Shown: piece by piece, positions 51,464-61,412 of the stretch
Numbering within the stretch: position 1 is the stretch's first letter
Layout of the letters: every line of letters begins with the position of its first letter
Assembly: GCA_022841465.1 (NCBI GenBank)
Contig: JALHRL010000001.1
Location: forward strand, 186,001 to 250,000
Source of the DNA: Bacteroidia bacterium
Lineage (GTDB): Bacteria > Bacteroidota > Bacteroidia > B-17B0 > Aurantibacillaceae
Direction: 5' to 3'
Length of the DNA stretch: 64,000 nucleotides
The notes under the pieces: model-generated
Seen by the model: the letters and a program-made list of their open reading frames with translations, nothing else
What the model was told of the DNA's origin: nothing
Database searches by the model: none
Position numbers and translations under genes: made by a program

Positions 51464-53172
51464 TGGAAAAAAATAAAGTAGCCGAGGTGATTAATCACCT
51501 CGGCATATTTAAAAACATAAAGGAATTTACTGGTTCTCTTCTTAAAAAGAAGGAGCTGGATTTTGGTTTTTTCTTTTTGGATAAAATAGCAGAAAAAGAT
51601 GTGGAGGTTATTATTGGATTTAATAAAAATTTTCCGCTTTCTATGCCACAATATTTTATTAAGGATTATGACAACTTCGTTTTTATTCCACATATTGAGC
51701 GTGACGGAAAGGTTTGTTATACCCATGATGATTACGTTTATTTAAATGCCGAAGATCCTGAAGGGATTATTCAAGAAACATATAACCTGACTAAAGCAAC
51801 CATTGAAAAGGGGTTGTTAAAATCTAATTTTATAGATTTCATAAATGAGTTTGAAGCGTACTGGAATAGAATTGATGGTTGTGAAACTATATTTGGAAAT
51901 ATAATTATTCCGAATGAACCAACATTAATTAAAATAGGGTACAATGAAAATAAACGCTTTGCTGTTTCAGAAGAGAATGGATGCATTAATCAAATACACA
52001 GATTCACAAATTTAAATGATAAAGGGGTAACTTATAAGAATAGTATAATAATACCTTTTAGTGTTAGCAGTGACTTTATTCCACCGAGATATAATGAGCC
52101 TCTAACGATAGAGTATTTGAAAGCGATTATTGATTTACTCAATGATAAAGAGAAACAAAAATTAGCTAAGATAAGTAGTGGTTTAACTAGTTCCGAACTA
52201 TATGTTTTATTTTGCTTTAAACAAGTTAATGGTAACCACTCTTTGTTTGGCGTTAAGTTTTCTAATATAACATCAAGTGGTTTTGTATTAACTGCGGAGG
52301 AATTTAAAGGAAAAATAACGCCTATAAATATTCATAGGCTAGATAAAGAATACCTCTATAAGAGAGGTGGAAACGGGTTGTCCACATTTGATAAAAAAGG
52401 GCTCATTATAGGAGGAGGGTCTATTGGTGGCTTTATCTCAGAAGAACTTGTGAGAAATGGTTTTTTTGATTTAACTATTGTTGACGGAGATATTTTATCT
52501 AGTGACAACTGCTATAGGCATTTAACAGGTTATAATTACATTGGTAAAAGTAAAGCATTAGCGATAAAAGAAAAAGTTGAAAGGTACTTCCCTCACAGTA
52601 ACATTACTGAGGTATCTGATTCGATTGAAAACGCTATTGCTAAAAAGAAGATCAATTTCAATGATTATGATTTTATAATTATAGCTACGGGAAATGTTAC
52701 AATTAATACTTATTTGAACAGTCTACTTAATAAGAATCATTTAGGTATCCCTGTTTTTTATACATGGAATGATCCTTATGGTATTGGTGGACATTGCCTA
52801 GTAACAAACATAGAAAAAGCGGGCTGTTATTCTTGTATATACACTAATGAGAATTTTTACAATATGGCATCCTTTGCCCATCAAAATCAACCCAAGTCTT
52901 TTCTTAAAACGATATCAGGCTGCGGATCTATTTATACCCCTTATGGTTCAATGGATTCAATGCAAACATGTTTGATTGCCATAAAAAAAGTTATAGACGT
53001 AATGAATGATTCAACTGAAAAAAACGCAATATATTCATGGAAGGGAAAATCTAATATATTTTTAGCAGAAGGTTATAATTTATCTGCAAGATATAGTATG
53101 GCAGAATCTGAATTAGCAGAGCGCAGTTATGCGTTTGAGAATAAACAATGTAAAACCTGCCAAGTAATATGA
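51463..53172 (+). CDS. cap2: Cap2, E2-E1 fusion of type II CBASS
   Basis: 569 residues. The N-terminal E2-like domain has its candidate catalytic Cys at C85 (GKVCYTHDD). The middle is a linker; residues ~300-569 are a ThiF/E1 adenylation domain with IIGGGSIGGFISEELVRNG and the acidic TIVDGDILSSDNCYR. Candidate E1 catalytic Cys is C487 (SGCGSIYTP). Zinc cysteines C455/C458 and C563/C566 (QCKTC) are visible. Cap2 primes CD-NTase by ubiquitin-like conjugation. Overlaps cap3 by 4 bases (ATGA). Confidence 0.92.
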   Translation: MEKNKVAEVINHLGIFKNIKEFTGSLLKKKELDFGFFFLDKIAEKDVEVIIGFNKNFPLSMPQYFIKDYDNFVFIPHIERDGKVCYTHDDYVYLNAEDPEGIIQETYNLTKATIEKGLLKSNFIDFINEFEAYWNRIDGCETIFGNIIIPNEPTLIKIGYNENKRFAVSEENGCINQIHRFTNLNDKGVTYKNSIIIPFSVSSDFIPPRYNEPLTIEYLKAIIDLLNDKEKQKLAKISSGLTSSELYVLFCFKQVNGNHSLFGVKFSNITSSGFVLTAEEFKGKITPINIHRLDKEYLYKRGGNGLSTFDKKGLIIGGGSIGGFISEELVRNGFFDLTIVDGDILSSDNCYRHLTGYNYIGKSKALAIKEKVERYFPHSNITEVSDSIENAIAKKKINFNDYDFIIIATGNVTINTYLNSLLNKNHLGIPVFYTWNDPYGIGGHCLVTNIEKAGCYSCIYTNENFYNMASFAHQNQPKSFLKTISGCGSIYTPYGSMDSMQTCLIAIKKVIDVMNDSTEKNAIYSWKGKSNIFLAEGYNLSARYSMAESELAERSYAFENKQCKTCQVI

Positions 53173-53642
53173 TGTCATTTCTACTCTCAAATAAAGGCAA
53201 AATAAAAATTTCAGATTATGCGTTTGAAAGGATGTCCAACTTCCGCCAAAATAATTCTGAGGATACTGAAGCAGGTGGAGTTTTGCTTGGACGATTTATT
53301 GTTAACTCAAAAGACATAGTTATTGATGATGTTAGTATTCCAATGATCGGTGATAAAAGAAGCAGATATTCATTTGTAAGAAATGCAAAATCGCATCAGC
53401 GAATCATCGATAATCAATGGTTTAAAAGTAACGGTACTTGTAATTATTTAGGAGAATGGCATACACATCCTGAATCTTATCCAGATTATTCAGGAGTGGA
53501 TATTGATAACTGGAAGGATAGATTAAAAAAAGATAGCTATTCGAGCAGATACCTTTATTTTATTATTCTTGGAATAATAAAATTAGAGATATGGGAAGGC
53601 GATAGAAGAACATTAAAATTTAAAAAACTAGAAAAAATATAA
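53169..53642 (+). CDS. cap3: Cap3, JAB/JAMM isopeptidase of type II CBASS
   Basis: 157 residues with a complete JAMM zinc site: E34 (TEAGGVLLGR), H98 and H100 in EWHTHPESYP, and S108/D111 (SGVD) giving HxHPx6SxxD. Cap3 removes the CD-NTase conjugate made by Cap2. ATGA-coupled to cap2; the effector starts two bases later. Confidence 0.92.
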   Translation: MMSFLLSNKGKIKISDYAFERMSNFRQNNSEDTEAGGVLLGRFIVNSKDIVIDDVSIPMIGDKRSRYSFVRNAKSHQRIIDNQWFKSNGTCNYLGEWHTHPESYPDYSGVDIDNWKDRLKKDSYSSRYLYFIILGIIKLEIWEGDRRTLKFKKLEKI

Positions 53643-53644
53643 AT

Positions 53645-55423
53645 ATGGCACAAGGATACGTAATAATTAAACATCAAATTTTTACAGAGATTTCTGATGA
53701 AACAGTTTTGGAGTTTTTACCTACTGGTAAAACTCCTAAGTATAAAATATTTGATATAAAGAAGGATATCATTAGCATGGAGAATATTCATCAGTTGGAT
53801 TCCTTCGAGTTTAGGGTTTATCAAAAAAATATAATTGAAAATGAAATTAAACCCTTTTTAAACGCTAATCCAGATTATAAGGTTTTATACTTTGGAACTG
53901 CAAGTATTCCGTTAGCACTGCACCTAGGGTATTGCTTTGGGTCATGGAAAGAAGTCGATGTATATTTGCTTCATCGTGAAAAAATGATTTGGAATTGGCA
54001 AGATGAAACTGGAGCAAAGGAATTAAAATTTAGTTCCAATTTTGTAAAAGAAGAATTTACAGGCCCAATAGATGTAATTTATAGAGTTGAGGCAACTTAT
54101 CATAGCCAAGATACCGATTTAAAAGAAGTCGTAGAAAATCCTTCTAAAAAAATTGACCTTAAACTTGATGTAATCGGAAAGGATGTATTTGGAAACCAAG
54201 AACAGCTAAAACATTTTGCACACCAATTCGCTTTGGGGATAGATACGATTGCAAATTTTTTACCTAATACAGATAAAATCCATTTATTCCCAACAGTCCC
54301 AGTTGGACTAGCATTTTTAATGGGAACTAAGATAAATCCAATGGTAACCAAACCGATTGTTGCATACCAATACAATACTAATCATACCCCAAAATACGAA
54401 CAGATATTAATTTTACAAGAATCTGATCAACCTGAAGCAATTATAACTGAAGAAGATGAGAAATTTATATTAGAGATTAGGGCTGAATTAAAAAATGAAT
54501 TAGAAAATAAAATTGCTCCATTTGTAAAGTTAAAAATTGAAGATCAGAAAAAGCATACCGATAAATTAGGTTGGGTTAAAACTGTATTAAGTGAAGGTAG
54601 TTATAACGAAATAGAAAGAGGTTATTGGAAAAACATTCCTGATATTTCACAAACAATTCTTTCGAATTCAAAATTAGTTGACTCGACTGATCTTGCCGGA
54701 GAAGGTTTTCATATTTCTGAAAATGGTGAATGGCAATTAACAGATCGGTTTATTTTTAACATAAAAAATCGTTTAAATAATGATAAATCCAAAGTTCTTA
54801 AAGCACTTCGGTTATTTGTTTTTCATGAAGCAATACACATTCATCAAAAATTAACAAGCTATACAGCAGAGAACGTAGGAAGATTTCCTAGGGTATTAGA
54901 GGAAGCTGATTACATAGCCGATGTTTGGGCCATGGTGCATGAGTATGCATTTGCTAAACTATATTATGCATCTGAAACGAATGATTTAATTTCTTTTTTC
55001 AAAGAATTGATTGATGTAGCAACAAAAACAATGTGGGCATTTGATGATTTAGATCCAAATGTAGATGAAATGCAAATAAGACGAGTAAATCGCTATTTAA
55101 TTTGGTATTGGATATTTCTTCAAATAGATGATAAAAAATGTAAAACCATTGACGATGTAATTAATGTTTTTGCTATCAAACCAGTATTAGAGATTAGGGG
55201 ATTGGATATAAGAGCTCAATCACAAAGAACTATTTTTAGGCTAACGAATTACAAAACAGAAGATTTAGAAATAGGATACTTTGACAGAAATGCTAGAATT
55301 CTTCGTGCTTCTAATTCAGGGGGTATTCAGTTACCTGAGTTAATAAAAGGGTTTAAAGAACGAAACGGGGAAAAAATAATCAAGCAATTGAAAGCTTGGC
55401 ATGATCAAATAAGAGAAAATTAG
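53645..55423 (+). CDS. SAVED sensor fused to C-terminal HExxH zinc metallopeptidase, CBASS effector
   Basis: 592 residues. Residues ~75-265 are a SAVED domain: VLYFGTASIPLALHLGYCFG and VDVYLLHRE in one half, IHLFPTVPVGLAFLMGTKIN and a tyrosine/aromatic end (PIVAYQY) in the other; these are the two CARF-like lobes that bind cyclic nucleotides. Residues ~380-440 hold a gluzincin-like site: FVFHEAIHIHQ (H394, E395, H398) and RVLEEADYIADVWA (E419 or E420 as third ligand). No nuclease, TIR or membrane domain was seen. The usual order is effector then SAVED; here it is reversed. Predicted: cyclic nucleotide binding activates a protease that kills or arrests the cell. Target unknown. Confidence 0.85.
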   Translation: MAQGYVIIKHQIFTEISDETVLEFLPTGKTPKYKIFDIKKDIISMENIHQLDSFEFRVYQKNIIENEIKPFLNANPDYKVLYFGTASIPLALHLGYCFGSWKEVDVYLLHREKMIWNWQDETGAKELKFSSNFVKEEFTGPIDVIYRVEATYHSQDTDLKEVVENPSKKIDLKLDVIGKDVFGNQEQLKHFAHQFALGIDTIANFLPNTDKIHLFPTVPVGLAFLMGTKINPMVTKPIVAYQYNTNHTPKYEQILILQESDQPEAIITEEDEKFILEIRAELKNELENKIAPFVKLKIEDQKKHTDKLGWVKTVLSEGSYNEIERGYWKNIPDISQTILSNSKLVDSTDLAGEGFHISENGEWQLTDRFIFNIKNRLNNDKSKVLKALRLFVFHEAIHIHQKLTSYTAENVGRFPRVLEEADYIADVWAMVHEYAFAKLYYASETNDLISFFKELIDVATKTMWAFDDLDPNVDEMQIRRVNRYLIWYWIFLQIDDKKCKTIDDVINVFAIKPVLEIRGLDIRAQSQRTIFRLTNYKTEDLEIGYFDRNARILRASNSGGIQLPELIKGFKERNGEKIIKQLKAWHDQIREN

Positions 55424-55430
55424 TTTTAAT

Positions 55431-55458
55431 AAAAAAGGCGGAATTTTCCGCCTTTTTT
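55431..55458. terminator. Bidirectional terminator of the CBASS operon
   Basis: AAAAAAGGCGGAA and TTCCGCCTTTTTT form a perfect hairpin with a two-base loop, seven bases after the effector stop. Confidence 0.9.
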
Positions 55459-55462
55459 ATTC

Positions 55463-55690
55463 CTAATCTACCCGATGTGTCTTCTTAGCTTCTTCAAAAC
55501 TAACCCATTTACCTTTGCTATCTAGCCCTCAGTTAGCTAATTCTGTTCGAACCAAATAGATGATATCAAAATCTCCTTGTAATGCATCAACAAGGACTTC
55601 TGTATTGGTAAGACTGAATACGAACCCCGGATTCTCATCATCTTTTCGCTTAGCATAAAACTCGGAGTAAAATTTCTCCCTTAATTTTTA
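55463..55690 (-). pseudogene. Remnant of a small gene with in-frame stop
   Basis: A minus-strand frame reads FYSEFYAKRKDDENPGFVFS ... FDIIYLVRTELAN, then an in-frame TGA (near 55529), then GLDSKGKWVSFEEAKKTH and a stop. No start codon remains (the frame opens at a TAA). It seems to be a degraded protein of a mobile element, marking old damage at the island edge. Confidence 0.65.
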
Positions 55691-55727
55691 TGTCCACTCA
55701 AAGGTAGTAACTCCAAATTATATCTAC

Positions 55728-58169
55728 TTAAAATTTTAAACTAATCCCGCCAAGAAAATTCACTGATGCGGCTGGCGCAAGATAATTAGCAGAATTCAAG
55801 GTTGGGCCGGTATAGCTTTTCTCTGTAAATCCTGTAGTTTCATACCTTTGATCTAATATGTTATAAACAGTAAGCATAAAACTTATTTCTGATATAACGT
55901 TTGTTTTCACGGTGTAACCAATACGGATGTCCAAAACATTATAAGGGGTTATACTTCGGGTTGAATTACCGGTATTGTCCAGATATTGTCTCCCGACATA
56001 TTTATTAGTCAAGGCTATTTCCATACCTTTAAAAGGCTTTACTGCTAAAATGATAGCGGATACTATATTAGGAGAAAAAGAAATATCGGTATTTTTATAC
56101 TCTTTTTTATATTGCTTGGTGATAGTATTGTTGACGTCTGAGCTATCAATAAAATCATTAAAATTAACGATTTTGTTTTCTGATAAGGCGATATTACCAC
56201 CCAGAGAGACATATCTGCCTAACTTGTGATCCACTTCTATTTCAATCCCACGCCTGTAACTTGATTTTACATTGATACGGTTGTAAGCGCCTACATTATT
56301 GATTGTGCCGTTCAACACAAGCTGGTCTTTGTATTGCATATTGTAAATATTAACTCCAAAGTAAATCTTTTTTAGCTGATATTTAATACCCGCTTCAAGA
56401 TCAGTCATCTGTTCGGGGTTTGGTCTGCTCGTAGGAGTACTTTGAATAAAGTCTTTACGATTTGGTTCTTTATTCCCAACTGCCAGCGAAGCATAAACAT
56501 TCAGCTTCGAGTTGACATCGTAACTTATTCCTGCTTTAGGATTAAAAAATGTATAGGATTGCGTTTGAATCTCTTCGATTAAAAGATCATTGAACCCTAA
56601 AAAACGATGTTCAACTTTTCTCACCTGTAAATCAATAAAAATATTCAGATTTGAAACCGGCTTATAATTGGTTTTAAGATATACATTCGCATCATTTTTA
56701 TTGCCCGTATTGTAATCATAAATGTGGTTTACTTCGCTATTAGAAGCATATCTTGCCCATATTACACGGTCAATATGTTTTCCAAAATAGGTGCTATATC
56801 CTCCACCTAAAGTAAAAACTAATTTGGAGCCTGGAATAAAATTCATATTAAAAATACCGCCTGCAAAGTCATTGTCTAAACCTAAAGTCCGAATAAGATC
56901 GGTAGAACCTATGGTTAACGGTGTAGAATCATTTACATGCAAAACAGGTGTCTGCATATTATATTTACTAAAGCTTTGGTCTTCTTTATATTGCTCATAA
57001 TAGCCTACACCTTTTGTATAGTGGCCTGTAAGATTGAAATTGAATCTTGAGTTGACCTGGTGAATAAAATGCAGCTGAAAATTGTTTTGTTTGTAGTTGT
57101 CCGTTTCATTGACATAATACTGAATTTTTCCATTTGCATCATAATATTGACCGCATGAGTTGTACGTCCGGTTACCTTTTCTAATGGAATCTTCCGGTAC
57201 ATAATTCCATGCCTGATAGGTTTTTTCCTGCCCGTAGAAATTAATTAATTTCAATACACTTTTTTTTCCGTAGTAACCTGCTGAGATATAATAGGATTTA
57301 AGATCAGAACTAGCTCTGTCTATATACCCATCACTACTAATCTTGGATGCCCTTGCATCAAAAATGAATTTATCGTTTAACAATCCTGTTCCTACAGCCA
57401 CAGTATTACGGTAAGTATTAAAAGAGCCGGCAGTTGACATTATATTAGCGTAGGGTTTACTATTTAAAGAATTGGTTTGAAAATTAATACTTGCTCCAAA
57501 CGCTGGGGCTCCGTTGCTGGAGGCGCCCACACCACGTTGAACTTGTATATTATTGGTACTGGAAACTAGGTCAGGCATATTAACGAAGAACGTACCATGC
57601 GATTCAGCATCGTTAACAGGTACGCCATTGATAGTTACATTGATTCTGGTTCCATCTGAGCCACGAATGCGCAAGCCCGTATATCCAACTCCATTTCCTG
57701 CATCAGAGTTCACAACTACGCCAGCCAGATTATTGAGCATGTATGGAGCATCCTGTCCTAAGTTCTGTTTTTTTAAGGTTTCCGAATCAATGTTACTATA
57801 GGCCATGCCGTTGTCTTTATCAACCCGTGTAGCATTGACTACGATTTCATCCAATTGCTTGTTAGAAAGCGATAGTACCGGCTCATACTGCGTATCGTTG
57901 ATCACAGTAATGGTATCTACTTTATCACTGTAGCCCAAACATTTTGTAATAAGAACATAGGTGCTGTTTTTTAAATCTTTGAACTTAAACTCTCCCTGAG
58001 AATTTGAAGTTGCGGCGAGTTGAGTATTCATAATGCCGATGACTGCGAAAGGAATCGCTTCCCCTTTTTCAGATTTTACATTACCGGATAGCGTGTTTTG
58101 AGCATTGTACTTAGCTGTGCTTAACAATGCTGCTGCAAAGACGATCTTTGCGATGTTTTTTTTGCTCAA
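55728..58169 (-). CDS. TonB-dependent receptor, probable thiamine transporter
   Basis: 813 residues, TTG start (no ATG before an in-frame stop). Signal peptide, a carboxypeptidase-regulatory-like domain (LSGNVKSEKGEAIPFAVIGI), plug (GLRIRGSDGTRINVTINGVP), and a 22-strand barrel ending in a C-terminal aromatic (GGISLKF). A TPP riboswitch directly upstream ties it to thiamine or its precursors. Bacteroidota use such receptors for vitamin B1 uptake. Confidence 0.88.
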   Translation of the reverse strand: MSKKNIAKIVFAAALLSTAKYNAQNTLSGNVKSEKGEAIPFAVIGIMNTQLAATSNSQGEFKFKDLKNSTYVLITKCLGYSDKVDTITVINDTQYEPVLSLSNKQLDEIVVNATRVDKDNGMAYSNIDSETLKKQNLGQDAPYMLNNLAGVVVNSDAGNGVGYTGLRIRGSDGTRINVTINGVPVNDAESHGTFFVNMPDLVSSTNNIQVQRGVGASSNGAPAFGASINFQTNSLNSKPYANIMSTAGSFNTYRNTVAVGTGLLNDKFIFDARASKISSDGYIDRASSDLKSYYISAGYYGKKSVLKLINFYGQEKTYQAWNYVPEDSIRKGNRTYNSCGQYYDANGKIQYYVNETDNYKQNNFQLHFIHQVNSRFNFNLTGHYTKGVGYYEQYKEDQSFSKYNMQTPVLHVNDSTPLTIGSTDLIRTLGLDNDFAGGIFNMNFIPGSKLVFTLGGGYSTYFGKHIDRVIWARYASNSEVNHIYDYNTGNKNDANVYLKTNYKPVSNLNIFIDLQVRKVEHRFLGFNDLLIEEIQTQSYTFFNPKAGISYDVNSKLNVYASLAVGNKEPNRKDFIQSTPTSRPNPEQMTDLEAGIKYQLKKIYFGVNIYNMQYKDQLVLNGTINNVGAYNRINVKSSYRRGIEIEVDHKLGRYVSLGGNIALSENKIVNFNDFIDSSDVNNTITKQYKKEYKNTDISFSPNIVSAIILAVKPFKGMEIALTNKYVGRQYLDNTGNSTRSITPYNVLDIRIGYTVKTNVISEISFMLTVYNILDQRYETTGFTEKSYTGPTLNSANYLAPAASVNFLGGISLKF

Positions 58170-58225
58170 TTTTTTATTTTTATATAATTAAACATAACAA
58201 CACTTGGGGCGCATGTTATTTTAAT

Positions 58226-58335
58226 TAGTTTCCTACGCAGGCATTACCCTGATCAGGTGTATAGTAAAAAACGTTGGTCGTTTGTTTACTAACGGGTATA
58301 ATCTCAGCCTATAAAATATTTATAAGCACCCCTTA
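58226..58335 (-). promoter_or_regulatory. TPP (THI box) riboswitch
   Basis: On the minus strand the conserved parts occur in order: GGGGTGC, GGCTGAGAT, TATACCC, ACCTGATCAGG, TAATGCCTGCGTAGG. All main TPP-aptamer elements are present. It lies 57 bases before the receptor start, so thiamine pyrophosphate should repress it. Confidence 0.92.
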
Positions 58336-58665
58336 AGACGGAATAAAGGTATAATCGAAATATGAATTCGACAAATAGTATTGTGTATTGTTTCGTTTTC
58401 ATACTAATAAATAATTCCATATCCGATAGAAACCCCCTTAGCGTATAGGTTTTATGACATACAACGTTCGTCATTTTAAATAAATAGTTTTTTTATAGAC
58501 CCTAATCTATTTAAGCTAGTACTTGCTTAGAGTAACGCTAAGTTTAAAGTTGTAATAAATGATAAACGCTACTTGTCATATAATGGAGTGAGTTGCTCAT
58601 TTATTTTTGTTATTTAGAACAGCCTTAATTTTTTGCTTTAGTTCTAAACTGTAAATTTCTCATTA
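58336..58665. promoter_or_regulatory. Receptor intergenic region with LytTR-like motif
   Basis: 330 bases between the riboswitch and the next receptor. A motif ACGTTCGTCATTTT lies at 58464-58477, repeated at 61219-61232 (ACGTTCGTCATTTT) and in degenerate form near 62775-62790 (GTGTTTGTCATTTT). The direct-repeat look and position suit a LytTR-type or similar regulator. No other structure seen. Confidence 0.4.
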
Positions 58666-61095
58666 ATGTATAAGCCACAGTTCTTTTTCGCTCTCCTTTT
58701 AATAATTATACTTTTCAAGACTAACTTTTGTTACGCTCAAGGTATTTCGGGCCGATATATAATCAAAGGTATAGTAGTGGATTCATTGGCACAATCGCCA
58801 CTTGATTTTGTAACTATTGTTGTGATTTCTGAGAATGCCTCTTTGATAAAAACAACATATACAAATGAAGATGGTTCGTTTACATTTGATATATCAACCA
58901 AGGGAATTTATAGAGTTCAGTTATTATACGTTGGGTATAAGACTTATGAATCTGGAGCAATCATTATTGGCGATAAAGATTCGATTAATCTTGGCAAACT
59001 TAAAATGACAGCTCTTTCAAGTACGCTCGAGGAGATTGTTATTACAGGTAAAAAACCCATTGTTCTGAATAAAGGAGATAAAATTGTATACAATGCGTCA
59101 GATGATATCGGAAATAAATCTGGCTCTGCCGCGGATGTAATGCGAAAGGCGCCCTTGCTTACCGTCGAGCCCGATGGTGAAGTAAAAATGAGAGGTAATT
59201 CAAACATTAAGGTGTTGATCAATGGGATGCCTTCCGGTATTTTTACTAAAAATTTGAAGGAAGCGCTCAAGATGATACCCGCCAGTAGTATTGAATCTAT
59301 TGAAATAATCACCAATCCTTCAGCGAAATACGAAGCAGAGGGAGCGGCCGGAGTAATCAATATTATTACCAAAAAGAAAATGAAGGGCAGTAATGGCAGT
59401 TTAGATTTGTCCGCCGGAAATTTAGAACAATCCGGAAATCTCGTATTGAATACGACCACAAAGAAATTCAATTTTTCCCTGATGATCAATGCTAGTAACG
59501 ACCGGGAGCGCCAGACTTCGGAATTGCAAAGGAATTCAATGGTCGGTGGGAACAGCATTAGCAATCTATATCAGCAAAAAGATGCCACGCATAGTAACAG
59601 CGGAGGTTATGCAAGTTTTACCACAGAATATCGAATCGATTCGCTACAAAAAATGGAAGTGGCCATTTCATACTGGCGAGGCCAGTGGCCAGAAAAGAGT
59701 GGTCTTTATAACCGATATAGAAGTAATACTGACCTCACCGAATATAATCAGAAAAGCAATCTAAATGGGTTCTATAATTATTACGATCTTTCATTGAACT
59801 ACGGTAAAAAATTCAAAAGGTTGGGACAAGAACTTCAGTTTATTGGTCTTATCAGCAGATCGAATGACAAGTCGGAATACATTACCGATCAGTATCTCTT
59901 GGATGGCACACATGTATTCAGAGAGAATAGCCCGAATGTAGGTAATACCAATGAATGGACTTTGCAGGTTGATTACTCTCATCCACTCAATAAATCAGGC
60001 GAAAATACAATTGAAACAGGAGTAAAATACGTGGGAAGCAACTCTGAAAGCGATTACAAAGTGTTTAACAGTCAAAACCCGGTAAATGATTCAAGATCGG
60101 ATGTAATGAGTTATTTTCAGAATATTTTCTCAGCTTACGTAAGTGCTAATCTTAAAACAAAGAATGAATGGGGCTTCCGTCCTGGGGTGCGATTTGAGAG
60201 TACAACATTAGGTGCGGATTTTCAGAGAAACAGGCCATCATTTGATTCAAAGTTCAACAATTTTGTACCAAGTATTCTTATAACCAAAAAACTGAACGAA
60301 AAGCAGGAAATGAAGCTTAACTATACTGAACGGATACGCAGGCCATGGATTTGGGATTTGAATCCGTATGTAAATGCCAGCGATCCGCTTAATATTACTT
60401 CCGGAAACCCAAAATTAAGGCCTGAACTGACTCGAATGCTGGAATTAGGCCATGCCTACAATGTAAATTCAGACTTTTCACTAAACAGCAGTATATACAT
60501 TAATAACAATAGTAATGCCATTGAATCAATAACTACTGTTGACACTTCAGGTGTTTCCTTTACCATGTCTCAGAATATTGCCGCAAATAGGAGAATTGGT
60601 GCGAACATCAATGCTTTTCTACAGTTAAACTCAAAATGGACACTTAGTGCAGGAGGCGAATTATTTCATCTAAAATTCGAAAACAAGTCGATGAATATGA
60701 AGAACGAGGGGATGTTTTATACTATAAACCTTAACAGCACTTATTCACTTCCTAAAAATTTCGACATATCATTTTCGGGAGATTACGGAAATGGATACAT
60801 AACCTTGCAGGGAGAAAACTCTGCAAACTATTCCTACCGATTTACAATACAAAAAGAAATACTCAAAAAAAAGGGGAGTTTAACATTAAGCGTTAATAAC
60901 ATCTTCCAAAAGAACTTAATCCAAAAAAGTTCAGCAACAACTCCTTCATTCCAAAGTAATGCAACAAACGCATTTTATAATCGCTCTATTTCATTAACCT
61001 TCAGTTGGCAATTTGGGAGGATGGGTTCTTCGGATAATTCTGAAAAAAAATTCTCAGGTCAGGATGACAATAAACGAATAAGGAGTGGCAATTAA
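58666..61095 (+). CDS. Outer membrane beta-barrel receptor (TonB-like)
   Basis: 809 residues: signal peptide, carboxypeptidase-like domain (YIIKGIVVDSLAQSPLDFVT), TonB plug-like domain (VLINGMPSGIFTKNLKEALK, EIITNPSAKYEAEGAAGVIN) and a barrel of the OMP_b-brl_3 type with the FSWQFGRMG end followed by a short charged tail. The ligand is unknown. Divergent from the thiamine receptor. Confidence 0.85.
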   Translation: MYKPQFFFALLLIIILFKTNFCYAQGISGRYIIKGIVVDSLAQSPLDFVTIVVISENASLIKTTYTNEDGSFTFDISTKGIYRVQLLYVGYKTYESGAIIIGDKDSINLGKLKMTALSSTLEEIVITGKKPIVLNKGDKIVYNASDDIGNKSGSAADVMRKAPLLTVEPDGEVKMRGNSNIKVLINGMPSGIFTKNLKEALKMIPASSIESIEIITNPSAKYEAEGAAGVINIITKKKMKGSNGSLDLSAGNLEQSGNLVLNTTTKKFNFSLMINASNDRERQTSELQRNSMVGGNSISNLYQQKDATHSNSGGYASFTTEYRIDSLQKMEVAISYWRGQWPEKSGLYNRYRSNTDLTEYNQKSNLNGFYNYYDLSLNYGKKFKRLGQELQFIGLISRSNDKSEYITDQYLLDGTHVFRENSPNVGNTNEWTLQVDYSHPLNKSGENTIETGVKYVGSNSESDYKVFNSQNPVNDSRSDVMSYFQNIFSAYVSANLKTKNEWGFRPGVRFESTTLGADFQRNRPSFDSKFNNFVPSILITKKLNEKQEMKLNYTERIRRPWIWDLNPYVNASDPLNITSGNPKLRPELTRMLELGHAYNVNSDFSLNSSIYINNNSNAIESITTVDTSGVSFTMSQNIAANRRIGANINAFLQLNSKWTLSAGGELFHLKFENKSMNMKNEGMFYTINLNSTYSLPKNFDISFSGDYGNGYITLQGENSANYSYRFTIQKEILKKKGSLTLSVNNIFQKNLIQKSSATTPSFQSNATNAFYNRSISLTFSWQFGRMGSSDNSEKKFSGQDDNKRIRSGN

Positions 61096-61412
61096 TTCAG
61101 CTTAAAATGTATTAGAAACGGACTTTTATTTGCATCTAAATTTTTAGAACTACAAAAGATGATGTTTCCGATATTGTTGAATAAAATGCAACCGCAAATA
61201 TAAATGGATTAATGATATACAACGTTCGTCATTTTTACGTGCAACATCTTTTGTTTATTGCGACCTTTAAGGTGCTGAAAGTTTGAAGTTTTTTTATGAT
61301 TAACTGAATGTCATCTTTTAATGCTCCCTATGGAGGAATTGTATTTTCTCATCAATTTGTTTTTGTAGAAGGGTTAAAATTCAATTATCTTATAATAAAA
61401 GCTGGTTAATTG
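61096..61412. other. 317-base gap with one LytTR-like motif
   Basis: Apart from the ACGTTCGTCATTTT motif at 61219 I see no gene, hairpin or repeat. Confidence 0.4.

Noticed and set aside
51328-51726. 132-codon minus-strand frame across the CD-NTase/Cap2 junction
   Set aside because: Shadow of two well-supported coding genes.
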